Source: Bacillota bacterium
GTDB lineage: Bacteria; Bacillota; Clostridia; Lachnospirales; Lachnospiraceae
NCBI GenBank assembly: GCA_023386315.1
Contig: JAEWJZ010000002.1
Span: 1-62,424, forward strand
Length of the DNA stretch: 62,424 bases
Direction of reading: 5' to 3'
In this document: one piece after another, positions 16,420 through 25,167 of the stretch
Numbering within the stretch: the stretch's first letter is position 1
Layout: each line of letters begins with the position of its first letter
The notes under the pieces: model-generated
Seen by the model: only the letters and a program-made list of their open reading frames with translations
Database searches by the model: none
Told to the model about the DNA's origin: nothing
Made by a program: the position numbers and the translations under genes

Positions 16420-18129
16420 ATGATAAATGAAAATGTTCCAAGACCTGATTTTCAAAGGGAAGAATGGACAGATCTCAATGGAGAATGGGATTTTTCATTC
16501 GATGAACCGGTATTTGATAAAAAAATCAATGTACCGTTCTGCTATCAGTCGGAAATGAGCGGGATCTGTGATACAGATGTTCATCACGTTGTCTGGTACC
16601 GGAAAGAATTTGATGTGGAGAAAAGCAGATTAATGGGAAAAAGCCTGCTTTTAAAATTTGGAGCTGTGGATTATGAGGCAGAGGTTTATATCAATCAAAT
16701 CCTTGCGGCAGGACACAGAGGCGGTCATACTCCCTTCGAGGCTGACATTACCGGACTGGTTTTGGAAGGAAAAAATGTTGTAACAGTTAAGGTGATGGAT
16801 TATAGTGATGAGGATAAGCCCAGAGGAAAACAGACCTGGACAGGAAAAAATTTTGCTTGCTGGTACACGCCTACAACTGGAATATGGCAGAGTGTGTGGC
16901 TGGAATATGCAGGAAAAGCCTATATAAAACGAATGAAAGCAACTCCGGATCTGGAACGGAATGAGGTTTTATGTGAAATCTTTATTTCTTCCATGGAAAA
17001 GGTAAGGACAGAAATTTCTTTCCGCAGTCTGCCTGCAGAGGGCGGGACTCAAATGGATTTTGGAAGTTTGAATGTTGCCTGCGAAAATGGGTATGGAAAG
17101 GGTATTTTGGCTTTACCGGACCTGGATTTGAGAAGGGAAGAGCTGATATGGACGCTGGAAAGGCCCAATTTGATTGAGATGGAGGCAAAGCTTCTAAATG
17201 ATAAGGTGACAGGTTATTTTGGACTTCGGTCTGTTTGCATTTCAGGCGGAAGAATTCTTTTGAACGGTGAGGTGCTATTCCAGAGATTGATTCTTGATCA
17301 GGGATATTGGAAACAGAGCCTTCTGACGCCTCCGGATAAAGAATCCATTAAAAAAGACATTATATTAGCAAAACAGATGGGATTTAATGGTGCCAGAAAG
17401 CATCAGAAAATTGAAGATCCCAGATATTATTACTGGGCAGACAGGCTGGGATTTCTTGTATGGGGAGAAATGCCAAGCTGCTATAAGTATACAGACAACA
17501 CACTGAAAAACACCTCTGCAGAACTTACTGAATTTATTGAACGGGATTATAATCATCCCTCCATCATCACATGGGTTACTGCAAATGAAAGCTGGGGAAT
17601 GAGAAATATCAGAACGGACAGCAGTCAGCAGAGCTTTTCCAATATGCTGTATTATCAGGCAAAAGCACTGGATAAAACAAGGCTGGTCAGTGGAAACGAT
17701 GGCTGGGAACAGACGGAGCACACAGATATACTGGCGTTACATGATTATGAGCTGATGCCGGGAAATACAGGGAAGTACGAGTCCATGGAAGAAATTATAT
17801 ATGGACAGGCGGAACGCCGTATGGTTCTGGCTGATGGACAGAAGTATCGGGGACAGCCTATGCTGATGACAGAGTATGGCGGAATTGCGTTCTCTTCAGA
17901 AGAGGAGGGCTGGGGCTATTATAATAAAGCAGGAAGTCAGGAGGAGTTTTTACAGCGCCTGGAGCCTGTTACCGACTTTCTTATAAAAAGCAGGAAATTT
18001 TCCGGTTTTTGTTATACACAGCTTACGGATGTTATGCAGGAAACAAATGGGCTGTTAAAGGAAGACAGAACGCCAAAGCTTCCAATGGAAAAACTACAAA
18101 AAATATTTGGTAAGAAAAGCTACGAGTAA
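16420..18129 (+). CDS. Glycoside hydrolase family 2 enzyme (beta-glucuronidase/beta-galactosidase-like)
   Basis: The protein has 569 residues, short for GH2. The sugar-binding jelly-roll domain (~10-175, DLNGEWDFSFDEP, VVWYRKEFDV), an immunoglobulin-like domain (~180-270) and the TIM barrel follow in order. The acid/base is Glu390 in TANESWG and the nucleophile is Glu485 in MTEYGG. There is no signal peptide, so it should be cytosolic. Substrate within GH2 (glucuronide, galactoside, mannoside or arabinoside) is not decided; pairing with the GH105-like enzyme hints at uronic-acid-containing glycans. It is the last gene of the ABC operon. Confidence 0.88.
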   Translation: MINENVPRPDFQREEWTDLNGEWDFSFDEPVFDKKINVPFCYQSEMSGICDTDVHHVVWYRKEFDVEKSRLMGKSLLLKFGAVDYEAEVYINQILAAGHRGGHTPFEADITGLVLEGKNVVTVKVMDYSDEDKPRGKQTWTGKNFACWYTPTTGIWQSVWLEYAGKAYIKRMKATPDLERNEVLCEIFISSMEKVRTEISFRSLPAEGGTQMDFGSLNVACENGYGKGILALPDLDLRREELIWTLERPNLIEMEAKLLNDKVTGYFGLRSVCISGGRILLNGEVLFQRLILDQGYWKQSLLTPPDKESIKKDIILAKQMGFNGARKHQKIEDPRYYYWADRLGFLVWGEMPSCYKYTDNTLKNTSAELTEFIERDYNHPSIITWVTANESWGMRNIRTDSSQQSFSNMLYYQAKALDKTRLVSGNDGWEQTEHTDILALHDYELMPGNTGKYESMEEIIYGQAERRMVLADGQKYRGQPMLMTEYGGIAFSSEEEGWGYYNKAGSQEEFLQRLEPVTDFLIKSRKFSGFCYTQLTDVMQETNGLLKEDRTPKLPMEKLQKIFGKKSYE

Positions 18130-18149
18130 AGCAGAACCGTATTTTTAGT

Positions 18150-18183
18150 GGATTAGTTCAGCCAAATGGCTGAACTGTAATCC
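18150..18183 (+). terminator. Hairpin after the GH2 gene
   Basis: GGATTAGTTCAGCCA (18150-18164) pairs with TGGCTGAACTGTAATCC (18167-18183) with a small bulge. No T-run follows, so it may be a weak terminator or an mRNA-end stabiliser. Confidence 0.55.
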
Positions 18184-18242
18184 ATAAGCAAACCGTAATA
18201 ATTGGCTGTTAATAAACTTTGAATTAAAAAATCAAAAAGAAC

Positions 18243-18271
18243 TTGACTATTTAGAAGTTATCCTGTATAAT
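18243..18271 (+). promoter_or_regulatory. Sigma-A promoter of tRNA-Gln (second copy)
   Basis: TTGACT (18243-18248), a 17-nt spacer and TATAAT (18266-18271). Same architecture as the first copy, but the flanking sequence differs. Confidence 0.85.
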
Positions 18272-18288
18272 TCCTTTTGTTGTGTTGA

Positions 18289-18361
18289 TGGGCTATCGCC
18301 AAATGGTAAGGCAACGGACTCTGACTCCGTCATTTTCAAGGTTCGAATCCTTGTAGCCCAG
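18289..18361 (+). tRNA. tRNA-Gln(CUG), second copy
   Basis: Identical to the copy at 8332-8403 except for one extra T in the variable loop (CATTTT, 6 nt). Acceptor stem, anticodon CTG, T-arm and discriminator G are unchanged. Confidence 0.94.
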
Positions 18362-18369
18362 CTTCTGAG

Positions 18370-18396
18370 CGGGACCTGATATGGTCCCGTTTTTTT
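18370..18396 (+). terminator. Intrinsic terminator of the second tRNA-Gln
   Basis: CGGGACC / GGTCCCG stem with a 6-nt loop followed by TTTTTTT. Confidence 0.92.
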
Positions 18397-18529
18397 GTGT
18401 TAAATCTATGTTAAAAGATATTCCTTTCATCATTTTTAAGGGAAATGGGGTGCCGCCAGTTACTCTTTTATCTGGACAAGAGCTGAAAAATGCTTTATAA
18501 TGTTATATAATTTTGAGGAGAAAATTTAA

Positions 18530-19255
18530 ATGTATACATTCGGCAGCAGAGTTCGATATAGTGAGACAGATGAATATGGTAAACTGACATTGACCGGTAT
18601 CATGAATTATCTGCAGGATTGTTCAACTTTTCAATCGGAGGATAATGGGCTGGGAGTGGCATATTTTAGCGAACGGCACAAAGCATGGTGGTTATCATCC
18701 TGGCAGATTGTTGTGGATCGTTATCCGACTCTGGGAGAAGAAATTGTAATCAGCACCTGGCCCTATGATTTTAAAGGATTTTACGGATACCGTAATTTTA
18801 CAGTATGCGATCATGAGGGCAATTATCTGGTAAGAGCCAACTCCGTTTGGTTTTTGTTCGATACGGATAAAGGCCGGCCTGCAAAAATTGAGGCAGATGA
18901 TATCCGGGGGTATGGAACCACATGGGAGAAACCACTTAATATGGAGTATGCACCCCGCAGAATTGCAGTTCCTGATGAATATGAAACTTCAGTTCCGGTT
19001 ACAGTGGGCAAGCATCACATTGATACCAACCACCATGTGAATAATTCCAAGTATGTGGAGATTGCCAGGGAAGTACTTCCTGATGGAATGGAAGTGTCGG
19101 AACTGAGAGTGGAATATAAAAAAGCAGCAGTCTTCGGAGATGCAGTCTATCCCAGAATCAGTAAGACAGAGGAAGGATATGTTGTTTCTCTGTGTGATGA
19201 ACAGGGGGCAGCTTACGCAGTCATTTGGCTGCGTGGAACAACAGAGAGGATATAA
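18530..19255 (+). CDS. Acyl-ACP thioesterase
   Basis: The protein has 241 residues with the double hot-dog fold of the bacterial FatA/FatB-like family. The N-terminal repeat has YSETDEYGKLTLTGIMNYLQ; the C-terminal repeat holds the active-site region HHIDTNHHVNNSKYVE. It releases free fatty acids from acyl carrier protein in the cytosol. Such stand-alone thioesterases are frequent in Clostridia and may tune chain length or overflow of fatty-acid synthesis. The start follows GAGGAG, and the S1-domain gene begins 1 bp after the stop. Confidence 0.93.
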   Translation: MYTFGSRVRYSETDEYGKLTLTGIMNYLQDCSTFQSEDNGLGVAYFSERHKAWWLSSWQIVVDRYPTLGEEIVISTWPYDFKGFYGYRNFTVCDHEGNYLVRANSVWFLFDTDKGRPAKIEADDIRGYGTTWEKPLNMEYAPRRIAVPDEYETSVPVTVGKHHIDTNHHVNNSKYVEIAREVLPDGMEVSELRVEYKKAAVFGDAVYPRISKTEEGYVVSLCDEQGAAYAVIWLRGTTERI

Positions 19256-19256
19256 G

Positions 19257-20096
19257 ATGATTGAATTAGGTAAGATGCAGACCCTCACAGTCCAGAGGGT
19301 GAAGGAGTTCGGCGTGTATTTAGGAGAAGATGCCGGCAGTGAAGTATCTGTACTGCTTCCTAAAAAACAGGTTCCTGAAGGTACGGTGCAGGGAGATGAG
19401 ATTACGGTCTTTATCTATAAGGATTCAGAAGACCGGCTGATTGCGACGACTGCGGTTCCCAGGCTTTTAGTTGGTGAGACCGAAGTTCTGAAAGTGAAGG
19501 AAGTGGGCAAAATCGGCGCATTTCTGGATATGGGACTGGAGAAGGATCTGCTTCTGCCATATAAAGAGCAGACATATAAGGTACGGACCGGTGAGAACGT
19601 TCTTGTTACTTTATACATTGATAAGAGTAAGCGCCTGGCTGCAACGATGCGGGTATATGCCCATATGAGCAACCAGTCTCCTTATAAAAAGGATGATCAG
19701 GTGACCGGAATTATCTATGAATTCAGCGATACGCTGGGAGCATTTGTTGCAGTAGATAAAAAATATTACGGACTGATTCCGAAAAAGGAGCTTTTTGAGA
19801 AATACAGGGAAGGCGACGAGATAACAGCAAGGGTTACAAAGGTAAGGGAAGATGGGAAGCTGGACTTAAGCCCAAGACAGAAGGCATATATTCAGATGGA
19901 TGCAGATTCGTTAAAGGTTCTTGGGATAATAGAAGACCAGTTTTCAGGAAGTCTGCCATTTACTGATAAGGCCGATCCGGACAGAATAAAGAGGGAGTTT
20001 TCCATGAGCAAGAATGCATTTAAGCGTGCAGTGGGACACCTTCTTAAAGAAGGAAAAGTCAGGATAACAGAAAACAAAATCGAAGTAATTAATTAG
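19257..20096 (+). CDS. S1 RNA-binding domain protein, CvfB/YitL-like
   Basis: About 279 residues. Three S1-like beta-barrel repeats are visible (for example VKEFGVYLGE, VKEVGKIGAFLDMGLEKDLLLPYKEQ, RVTKVREDGKLDLSPRQK), followed by a C-terminal winged helix (MSKNAFKRAVGHLLKEGKVRI). This order matches CvfB of staphylococci, an RNA-binding regulator of virulence; the function in this organism is unknown. An open frame extends back to 19140 inside the thioesterase gene, but AGAGAGGA before ATG 19257 marks the real start. Confidence 0.9.
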   Translation: MIELGKMQTLTVQRVKEFGVYLGEDAGSEVSVLLPKKQVPEGTVQGDEITVFIYKDSEDRLIATTAVPRLLVGETEVLKVKEVGKIGAFLDMGLEKDLLLPYKEQTYKVRTGENVLVTLYIDKSKRLAATMRVYAHMSNQSPYKKDDQVTGIIYEFSDTLGAFVAVDKKYYGLIPKKELFEKYREGDEITARVTKVREDGKLDLSPRQKAYIQMDADSLKVLGIIEDQFSGSLPFTDKADPDRIKREFSMSKNAFKRAVGHLLKEGKVRITENKIEVIN

Positions 20097-20124
20097 CGGG
20101 TAAGCGGATAACAGGAGGATTATT

Positions 20125-20709
20125 TTGGACTCGATAGACTATTATAATAAGTATGCGGCAAAGGAATTTGAAGAAACAGTGAATCAGGATATGTCAGAAA
20201 TCATGAGAGAGTTTTTAAATTATCTGGATGAAGGCGATACGATTCTGGATCTGGGCTGCGGATCAGGAAGAGACAGCCTCACTCTATATGAGCTGGGATA
20301 TGATGTGACACCCCTTGATGCATCTGCAGAGATGTGTAAGCTTGCGGAAATTCACACTGGCCTTGATGTACTCCAGATGACATTTGAGCAGATGGATTTT
20401 GACGATGTATTTGATGGAATCTGGGCGTGTGCATCGCTGCTTCATACTCCGAAAAAGGAACTTTCAGGCATTCTTACAAAGATAGCAAGGGCCTTAAATG
20501 ATAAGGGTATTCTATATATGTCTTTTAAGCTGGGAGATTTTGAGGGATTCAGGGGAGAACGGTATTTCAGTGATTTTACCGCAGACTCCGTTTCCCAGCT
20601 GTTAAGAGAAAACGGCAGATTTGAGATTCTGAAGCTGTGGGAAACGGATGATATTCGTTCTGGTCATTCTGACGTCAGGTGGCTGAACGTTCTTGCGAAA
20701 AAGAAATAA
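20125..20709 (+). CDS. Class I SAM-dependent methyltransferase
   Basis: The protein has 194 residues from a TTG start with AGGAGG 6 nt upstream. Motif I is ILDLGCGSGRDSLTL (~44-58), the acidic motif II is VTPLDAS, and FDGIWACASLLHTPKKEL fits motif IV of small Methyltransf_25/11 proteins. Substrate unknown. It is the last gene of the thioesterase-CvfB transcript and ends just before a long perfect hairpin. Confidence 0.88.
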   Translation: MDSIDYYNKYAAKEFEETVNQDMSEIMREFLNYLDEGDTILDLGCGSGRDSLTLYELGYDVTPLDASAEMCKLAEIHTGLDVLQMTFEQMDFDDVFDGIWACASLLHTPKKELSGILTKIARALNDKGILYMSFKLGDFEGFRGERYFSDFTADSVSQLLRENGRFEILKLWETDDIRSGHSDVRWLNVLAKKK

Positions 20710-21030
20710 ATAATTTAAAAATATTACAAGGCGATGTCGAAAATATTGACATCGCCTTGTAATATATAACCAAATAAGAGGCAAAATAGTCACAGGCTAT
20801 CGAATATAGACAGAAATGTACGAGCCTGTCTCTTGATATTTTGACGTTTCAATCAGTTTTTTCAATCGTTATACAAATTAGCCAAATAGCCGAAATGGAT
20901 TTTGGTAAATAAGAATATGGTAAAAAAAAAACAATTCATGTATGATTGTTTCAGAAACATGGAGCTGCAGCTGTGGGGGCTTGTGGTTCTGAACAGAGAA
21001 TATACATTTTATTTTTAGGAGGATTAGTAA
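20710..21030 (+). other. 320-bp leader between the methyltransferase and the MsmK-type ATPase
   Basis: Contains the perfect 18-bp hairpin at 20721-20765, a weaker ACAGGCT/AGCCTGT stem (~20792-20829), an A-tract near 20925 and the AGGAGGA site at 21017-21023. No coding frame or known riboswitch was recognised. The length suggests a regulated leader or promoter region for the ATPase gene. Confidence 0.55.
20721..20765. repeat. Perfect 18-bp inverted repeat without U-tract
   Basis: ATATTACAAGGCGATGTC (20721-20738) is the exact reverse complement of 20748-20765, with a 9-nt loop. It follows the methyltransferase stop by 11 nt. No T-run follows, so it may stabilise the 3' end, serve as a factor-dependent terminator, or bind a protein. 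Confidence 0.7.
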
Positions 21031-22143
21031 ATGGCTAGTTTATCACTGAAAAACATCGTCAAGAAATATCCGAATGGATTTGAAGCAGTAAAGGATTTCA
21101 ATCTGGAAATTGCAGACAAAGAATTTGTTATTTTTGTAGGACCATCCGGATGCGGTAAGTCTACAACTCTTCGTATGATTGCTGGTCTGGAAGATATTTC
21201 CTCCGGTGAACTTTACATCGATGGAAAGTTAATGAATGATGTAGAGCCTAAGGACAGAGATATTGCGATGGTATTCCAGAACTACGCTTTGTATCCGCAT
21301 ATGACTGTATACGATAACATGGCGTTTGGTCTGAAACTGAGAAAGACTCCAAAGGATGAGATTGATAAGCTGGTTCATGAAGCTGCAAGAATCCTTGATC
21401 TGGAACATTTATTAGATCGTAAGCCAAAGGCATTATCCGGCGGACAGAGACAGCGTGTAGCTATGGGACGTGCCATCGTACGTAATCCAAAAGTATTCTT
21501 AATGGATGAGCCGTTATCCAACCTTGATGCAAAACTGAGAGGACAGATGCGTATTGAGATCTCTAAATTACATCAGAGACTTCAGGCTACAATTATTTAT
21601 GTAACACATGATCAGACAGAGGCTATGACCCTTGGTACCAGAATTGTAGTTATGAAAGATGGTGTTATTCAGCAGGTTGATTCTCCTCAGAACTTATATG
21701 ATAAGCCAGGCAACAAGTTCGTAGCCGGATTCATCGGAGCACCTCAGATGAACTTAATCGAAGCTGTTGTTGCTAAAAAAGGAAGCGATGTTACTTTAAC
21801 ATTTGGCGGTAACACCATTGCACTTCCAGCTGAGAAAGCAAAGAAACTGGAAGATGCAGGATATGTTGGAAAGACTGTAGTTTTAGGTATTCGTCCTGAA
21901 GACCTTCATGATGAGGAAGCCTTCCTTGAGTCTTCTCCTGCAAGTGTAATTGATGCAACAATCAGAGTTTACGAATTGCTGGGTGCAGAAGTATACTTAT
22001 ACTTTGATGTAGAAGAAGTAAACTTTACAGCAAGAGTAAATCCTCGTACAACTGCAAGACCTGGCGATACAATCAAGCTTGCTCTTGATTTATCAAAAGT
22101 TCATGTATTTGACAAGGATACAGAATTAGTTGTATTGAACTAA
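21031..22143 (+). CDS. ABC transporter ATP-binding protein, MsmK/UgpC (multi-sugar) type
   Basis: The protein has 370 residues. Walker A is GPSGCGKST, the Q-loop is VFQNYALYPHMTV, the signature is LSGGQRQR, Walker B is VFLMDEPLSNLD, and the H-loop is YVTHDQTEAM. A C-terminal TOBE/OB regulatory domain of ~130 residues follows. Stand-alone members of this family energise several sugar ABC importers that lack their own ATPase. The importer at 13.2-16.4 kb lacks one, so this protein is its likely partner. It is monocistronic with a strong terminator; codon usage looks highly adapted, suggesting strong expression. Confidence 0.94.
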   Translation: MASLSLKNIVKKYPNGFEAVKDFNLEIADKEFVIFVGPSGCGKSTTLRMIAGLEDISSGELYIDGKLMNDVEPKDRDIAMVFQNYALYPHMTVYDNMAFGLKLRKTPKDEIDKLVHEAARILDLEHLLDRKPKALSGGQRQRVAMGRAIVRNPKVFLMDEPLSNLDAKLRGQMRIEISKLHQRLQATIIYVTHDQTEAMTLGTRIVVMKDGVIQQVDSPQNLYDKPGNKFVAGFIGAPQMNLIEAVVAKKGSDVTLTFGGNTIALPAEKAKKLEDAGYVGKTVVLGIRPEDLHDEEAFLESSPASVIDATIRVYELLGAEVYLYFDVEEVNFTARVNPRTTARPGDTIKLALDLSKVHVFDKDTELVVLN

Positions 22144-22156
22144 TTAATGAAATTTT

Positions 22157-22191
22157 AAGCAGGCGGGTATGATACTCGCTTGCTTTTTTTT
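22157..22191 (+). terminator. Intrinsic terminator after the MsmK-type gene
   Basis: AAGCAGGCGGGT pairs with ACTCGCTTGCTT (with G-U pairs), followed by TTTTTTTT. Confidence 0.9.
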
Positions 22192-22244
22192 CCTTTTTGC
22201 ATTAATATAGAATAAGGTAAATTTACGAAAAAGGAGAATATGCC

Positions 22245-23333
22245 ATGATTTCGAATCAAATACTTCAAACAACCATTGAAGGATTAAAAGGAATAACAAG
22301 AATAGATCTGTGTATTTGCGATACAGAAGGAAAGGTTTTGGCAACCACATTTCCTGATGCGGAAGATTACGAAAGTTCGATCCTGGCGTTCGTGGATTCT
22401 CCAGCAGACAGCCAGGTAATCCAGGGATATCAGTTTTTTAAAGTCTTCGACGAACATCAGTTAGAATACATCCTCCTTGCAAAAGGCGGAAGCGATGATG
22501 TATATATGGTAGGCAAATTAGCATCTTTCCAGATTCAGAGTCTTTTGGTTGCTTATAAAGAGAGATTTGATAAGGACAACTTTATAAAGAATCTTCTATT
22601 AGATAACCTGCTTCTGGTAGATATCTATAACCGGGCGAAAAAACTTCACATTGAGACCAATATCAGACGGGTTGTATTCATTATTGAAACGCAGCACGAA
22701 AAAGATGTGAATGCGCTGGAGACCGTACGCAATTTATTTGCAGCAAAAACAAAGGATTTTGTGACTGCTGTTGACGAGAAGAATATTATACTTGTTAAAG
22801 AGGTAAAAGAAGGCGAGAATTACGAAGATCTGGAAAAGACCGCCAATACAGTTCTGGATATGCTGAACACAGAGGCCATGACTCAGGTTCATGTAGCATT
22901 TGGAACCATTGTAAGTGAGATTAAGGAAGTATCCAGATCTTATAAGGAAGCCAAGATGGCTATGGATGTAGGTAAGATCTTCTATAGTAATAAGAATGTG
23001 GTAGCTTACAGCAAGCTTGGAATCGGACGGCTGATTTATCAGCTTCCGCTGCCATTATGCCGCATGTTTATTAAAGAGATCTTTGACGGCAAATCGCCGG
23101 ATGATTTTGATGAAGAGACACTGACCACCATCAACAAATTTTTCGAGAACAGCTTAAACGTATCCGAGACTTCCAGACAGCTTTATATTCACAGGAATAC
23201 TCTGGTATACCGTTTAGACAAGCTGCAGAAGAGTACAGGTCTTGACCTTCGGGTATTTGAGGATGCGATCACATTTAAGATCGCCCTGATGGTAGTTAAA
23301 TATATGAAGTATATGGAGAACCAGGACTATTAA
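22245..23333 (+). CDS. PucR/CdaR-type transcriptional regulator
   Basis: The protein has 362 residues. The C-terminus is the PucR-type helix-turn-helix (NVSETSRQLYIHRNTLVYRLDKL, at ~303-325), followed by FEDAITFKIALMV. A GGDEF-like middle region (~130-270) precedes it, as in CdaR sugar-diacid regulators. The N-terminal ~100 residues form a possible ligand-sensing domain. It may control the adjacent sugar-transport ATPase or uptake of an acidic sugar; the target is unknown. The start follows AAAGGAG. Confidence 0.9.
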   Translation: MISNQILQTTIEGLKGITRIDLCICDTEGKVLATTFPDAEDYESSILAFVDSPADSQVIQGYQFFKVFDEHQLEYILLAKGGSDDVYMVGKLASFQIQSLLVAYKERFDKDNFIKNLLLDNLLLVDIYNRAKKLHIETNIRRVVFIIETQHEKDVNALETVRNLFAAKTKDFVTAVDEKNIILVKEVKEGENYEDLEKTANTVLDMLNTEAMTQVHVAFGTIVSEIKEVSRSYKEAKMAMDVGKIFYSNKNVVAYSKLGIGRLIYQLPLPLCRMFIKEIFDGKSPDDFDEETLTTINKFFENSLNVSETSRQLYIHRNTLVYRLDKLQKSTGLDLRVFEDAITFKIALMVVKYMKYMENQDY

Positions 23334-23352
23334 CGCTGGCAATGAGCAGTGT

Positions 23353-23540
23353 GAAAAGAGGCAGTAATACAGATGCGTTGTGCTTGCACAAAAGCATCTG
23401 TATTGCTGACTCTTTTCATAGGGCGAAGCCCGTAAACCGAGATGGAGCGAAGCGTAATCGAGGTTTCACTGCGGAGTCGCGTTTCTATATATTGAAGGTT
23501 TCTGCGAATTCGCGGTTTCACCAATCTTTCAAAGAAAATC
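23353..23540. ncRNA. Structured intergenic block before ftsE (candidate RNA or palindromic repeat element)
   Basis: A 24-nt left arm (23353-23376) pairs with 23394-23417 with only two non-Watson-Crick positions. The 17-nt interval holds its own hairpin (TTGTG..CACAA). Further hairpin-prone pieces follow: GGGCGAAGCCC (23421-23431), AAACCGAGAT..ATCGAGGTTT, and the palindrome GCGAATTCGC. Frames crossing it look non-protein-like. It could be an ftsE leader, a small RNA or a mobile palindromic repeat. Confidence 0.5.
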
Positions 23541-23570
23541 ACGTTATGCAAAATTACTCAGAGGACTAAA

Positions 23571-24257
23571 ATGATTGAATTATGGAACGTAAGTAAAACA
23601 TACGAGGCGGGAAACAAGGCACTGCGTAACATCAATATGACTGTAGCTGACGGTGAATTTGTTTTCATCATCGGCAGAAGCGGCTCCGGAAAATCCACTC
23701 TGCTGAAAATGCTGTTAAAAGAAGTGGAGCCCACCTCTGGTAAAATCATAGTAAATGATATGAATTTAGGCAAGATGCCAAGGCGGTTCATCCCCCGGTA
23801 CCGTCGGAAGCTTGGCATGGTTTTTCAGGATTTCCGCCTGTTAAAAGACCGTAATGTATACGAGAACGTTGCATTCGCACAGCGGGTCATCGGGGCATCC
23901 ACAAGAAGTATAAAAGAATCAGTGCCAGCCATGTTAAAAATGGTGGGGCTGTCTTCCAAATATAAATTTTTTCCTCAGCAGCTTTCCGGCGGAGAGCAGC
24001 AGCGGGTGGCGATTGCAAGAGCTCTGATTAATAAGCCTGAGATTCTTCTTGCTGACGAGCCTACAGGCAACTTAGACGGCCACAACTCCATGGAGATTAT
24101 GAAGCTTTTAGAGGAGATCAACAAGCTGGGTACTACTGTGATTGTCGTTACCCACAGTCAGGAAATTGTAGACCGAATGAAGAAGCGGGTAATTATGATG
24201 GATCGCGGAGCCATCGTAAGCGATGAGAAAAAAGGCGGTTATACGTATGAGAATTAG
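23571..24257 (+). CDS. ftsE: Cell-division ABC transporter ATPase FtsE
   Basis: The protein has 228 residues, the standard FtsE length. Walker A is GRSGSGKST, the signature LSGGEQQR, Walker [13 protein letters not shown], and the H-loop [12 protein letters not shown]. FtsE binds FtsX and uses ATP to switch on cell-wall hydrolases at the septum or side wall. It is followed by ftsX with an 11-bp overlap and by the M23 hydrolase gene. Confidence 0.96.
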   Translation: MIELWNVSKTYEAGNKALRNINMTVADGEFVFIIGRSGSGKSTLLKMLLKEVEPTSGKIIVNDMNLGKMPRRFIPRYRRKLGMVFQDFRLLKDRNVYENVAFAQRVIGASTRSIKESVPAMLKMVGLSSKYKFFPQQLSGGEQQRVAIARALINKPEILLADEPTGNLDGHNSMEIMKLLEEINKLGTTVIVVTHSQEIVDRMKKRVIMMDRGAIVSDEKKGGYTYEN

Positions 24258-25155
24258 TACATTTTGGTATTGCCTGAAACAAGGTGTAATAAACATCTGC
24301 AGAAATATATTATTTTCACTGGCCTCCATTGCAACAGTATCCGCCTGTATTTTCCTTTTTTGCCTGTTCTTCTCCATTGTGGTAAATGTACAGTATGTAA
24401 TTAAGAACACGGAGAGCACAGTAGGTATCACTGTATTTTTTGATGAAGGTCTTGATAAGAACAAGATCACCCAGATCGGCAATGAAATCAAGTCACGAAA
24501 AGAAGTGAAGGATGTAAAATTCACTTCTGCCGAGGATGCATGGGCGGAAGCAAAGAAAGAGTACTTTGGTGACATGCAGGATCTGGCAGAAGGATTTGAA
24601 GAGGATAACCCTCTTGCCAATTCTTCTTCCTACACCATATTCTTAAATGATTTAGCACAACAGGATGAGATTGTATCCTGGCTAAATGGAATTGAGGGAG
24701 TAAGAAAAGTTAATTATTCCAAAACTGCGGCAGAAGGAATGAACAGCTTGAATAAAGTGATCGGAATTCTTTCCATGCTGATCATTGGAGTTCTTCTGGC
24801 TGTTGCCATATTCTTAATCAGCAATACAATTTCCGTAGCAGCAGCCTTCCGGAAAAATGAGAATCAGATTATGAAGCTGATTGGTGCCACCAATTACATG
24901 ATCAGGGCGCCTTTTGTCGTTGAAGGAGTCATCATCGGTCTGGTAGGAGCCTCCATTCCGCTGATTGCCATTTATTTTCTTTACCGTTCAGCAGTTGGGT
25001 ATGTAGTGACGAAATTCAGCATTCTGTCCGGATTATTTCAGTTCCTTCCTGTTGATGCCATATTCCCTTATATGGCGGCAACGGCTATGTCACTGGGACT
25101 TGGAATCGGATTTTTTGTAAGTTTCTTTACTATTCGGAAACATTTAAAAGTATAA
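24247..25155 (+). CDS. ftsX: Cell-division permease-like protein FtsX
   Basis: About 302 residues from ATG 24247, which overlaps the end of ftsE. It has one helix at ~20-45, an extracellular domain (~46-170) including the typical EVKDVKFTSAEDAW and LNGIEGVRKVNY stretches, and three C-terminal helices (MLIIGVLLAVAIFLISN, and two more). An in-frame ATG at 24223 lies deep inside ftsE and is less likely. FtsX transmits FtsE ATPase activity to extracellular hydrolases. Confidence 0.95.
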   Translation: MRISTFWYCLKQGVINICRNILFSLASIATVSACIFLFCLFFSIVVNVQYVIKNTESTVGITVFFDEGLDKNKITQIGNEIKSRKEVKDVKFTSAEDAWAEAKKEYFGDMQDLAEGFEEDNPLANSSSYTIFLNDLAQQDEIVSWLNGIEGVRKVNYSKTAAEGMNSLNKVIGILSMLIIGVLLAVAIFLISNTISVAAAFRKNENQIMKLIGATNYMIRAPFVVEGVIIGLVGASIPLIAIYFLYRSAVGYVVTKFSILSGLFQFLPVDAIFPYMAATAMSLGLGIGFFVSFFTIRKHLKV

Positions 25156-25167
25156 GGGGAGCCGTCC

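Noticed and set aside
23342..23569. 75-codon plus-strand frame in the hairpin block before ftsE
   Set aside because: Composition follows the inverted repeats, there is no ribosome site, and it runs to the edge of ftsE; treated as structured non-coding DNA.
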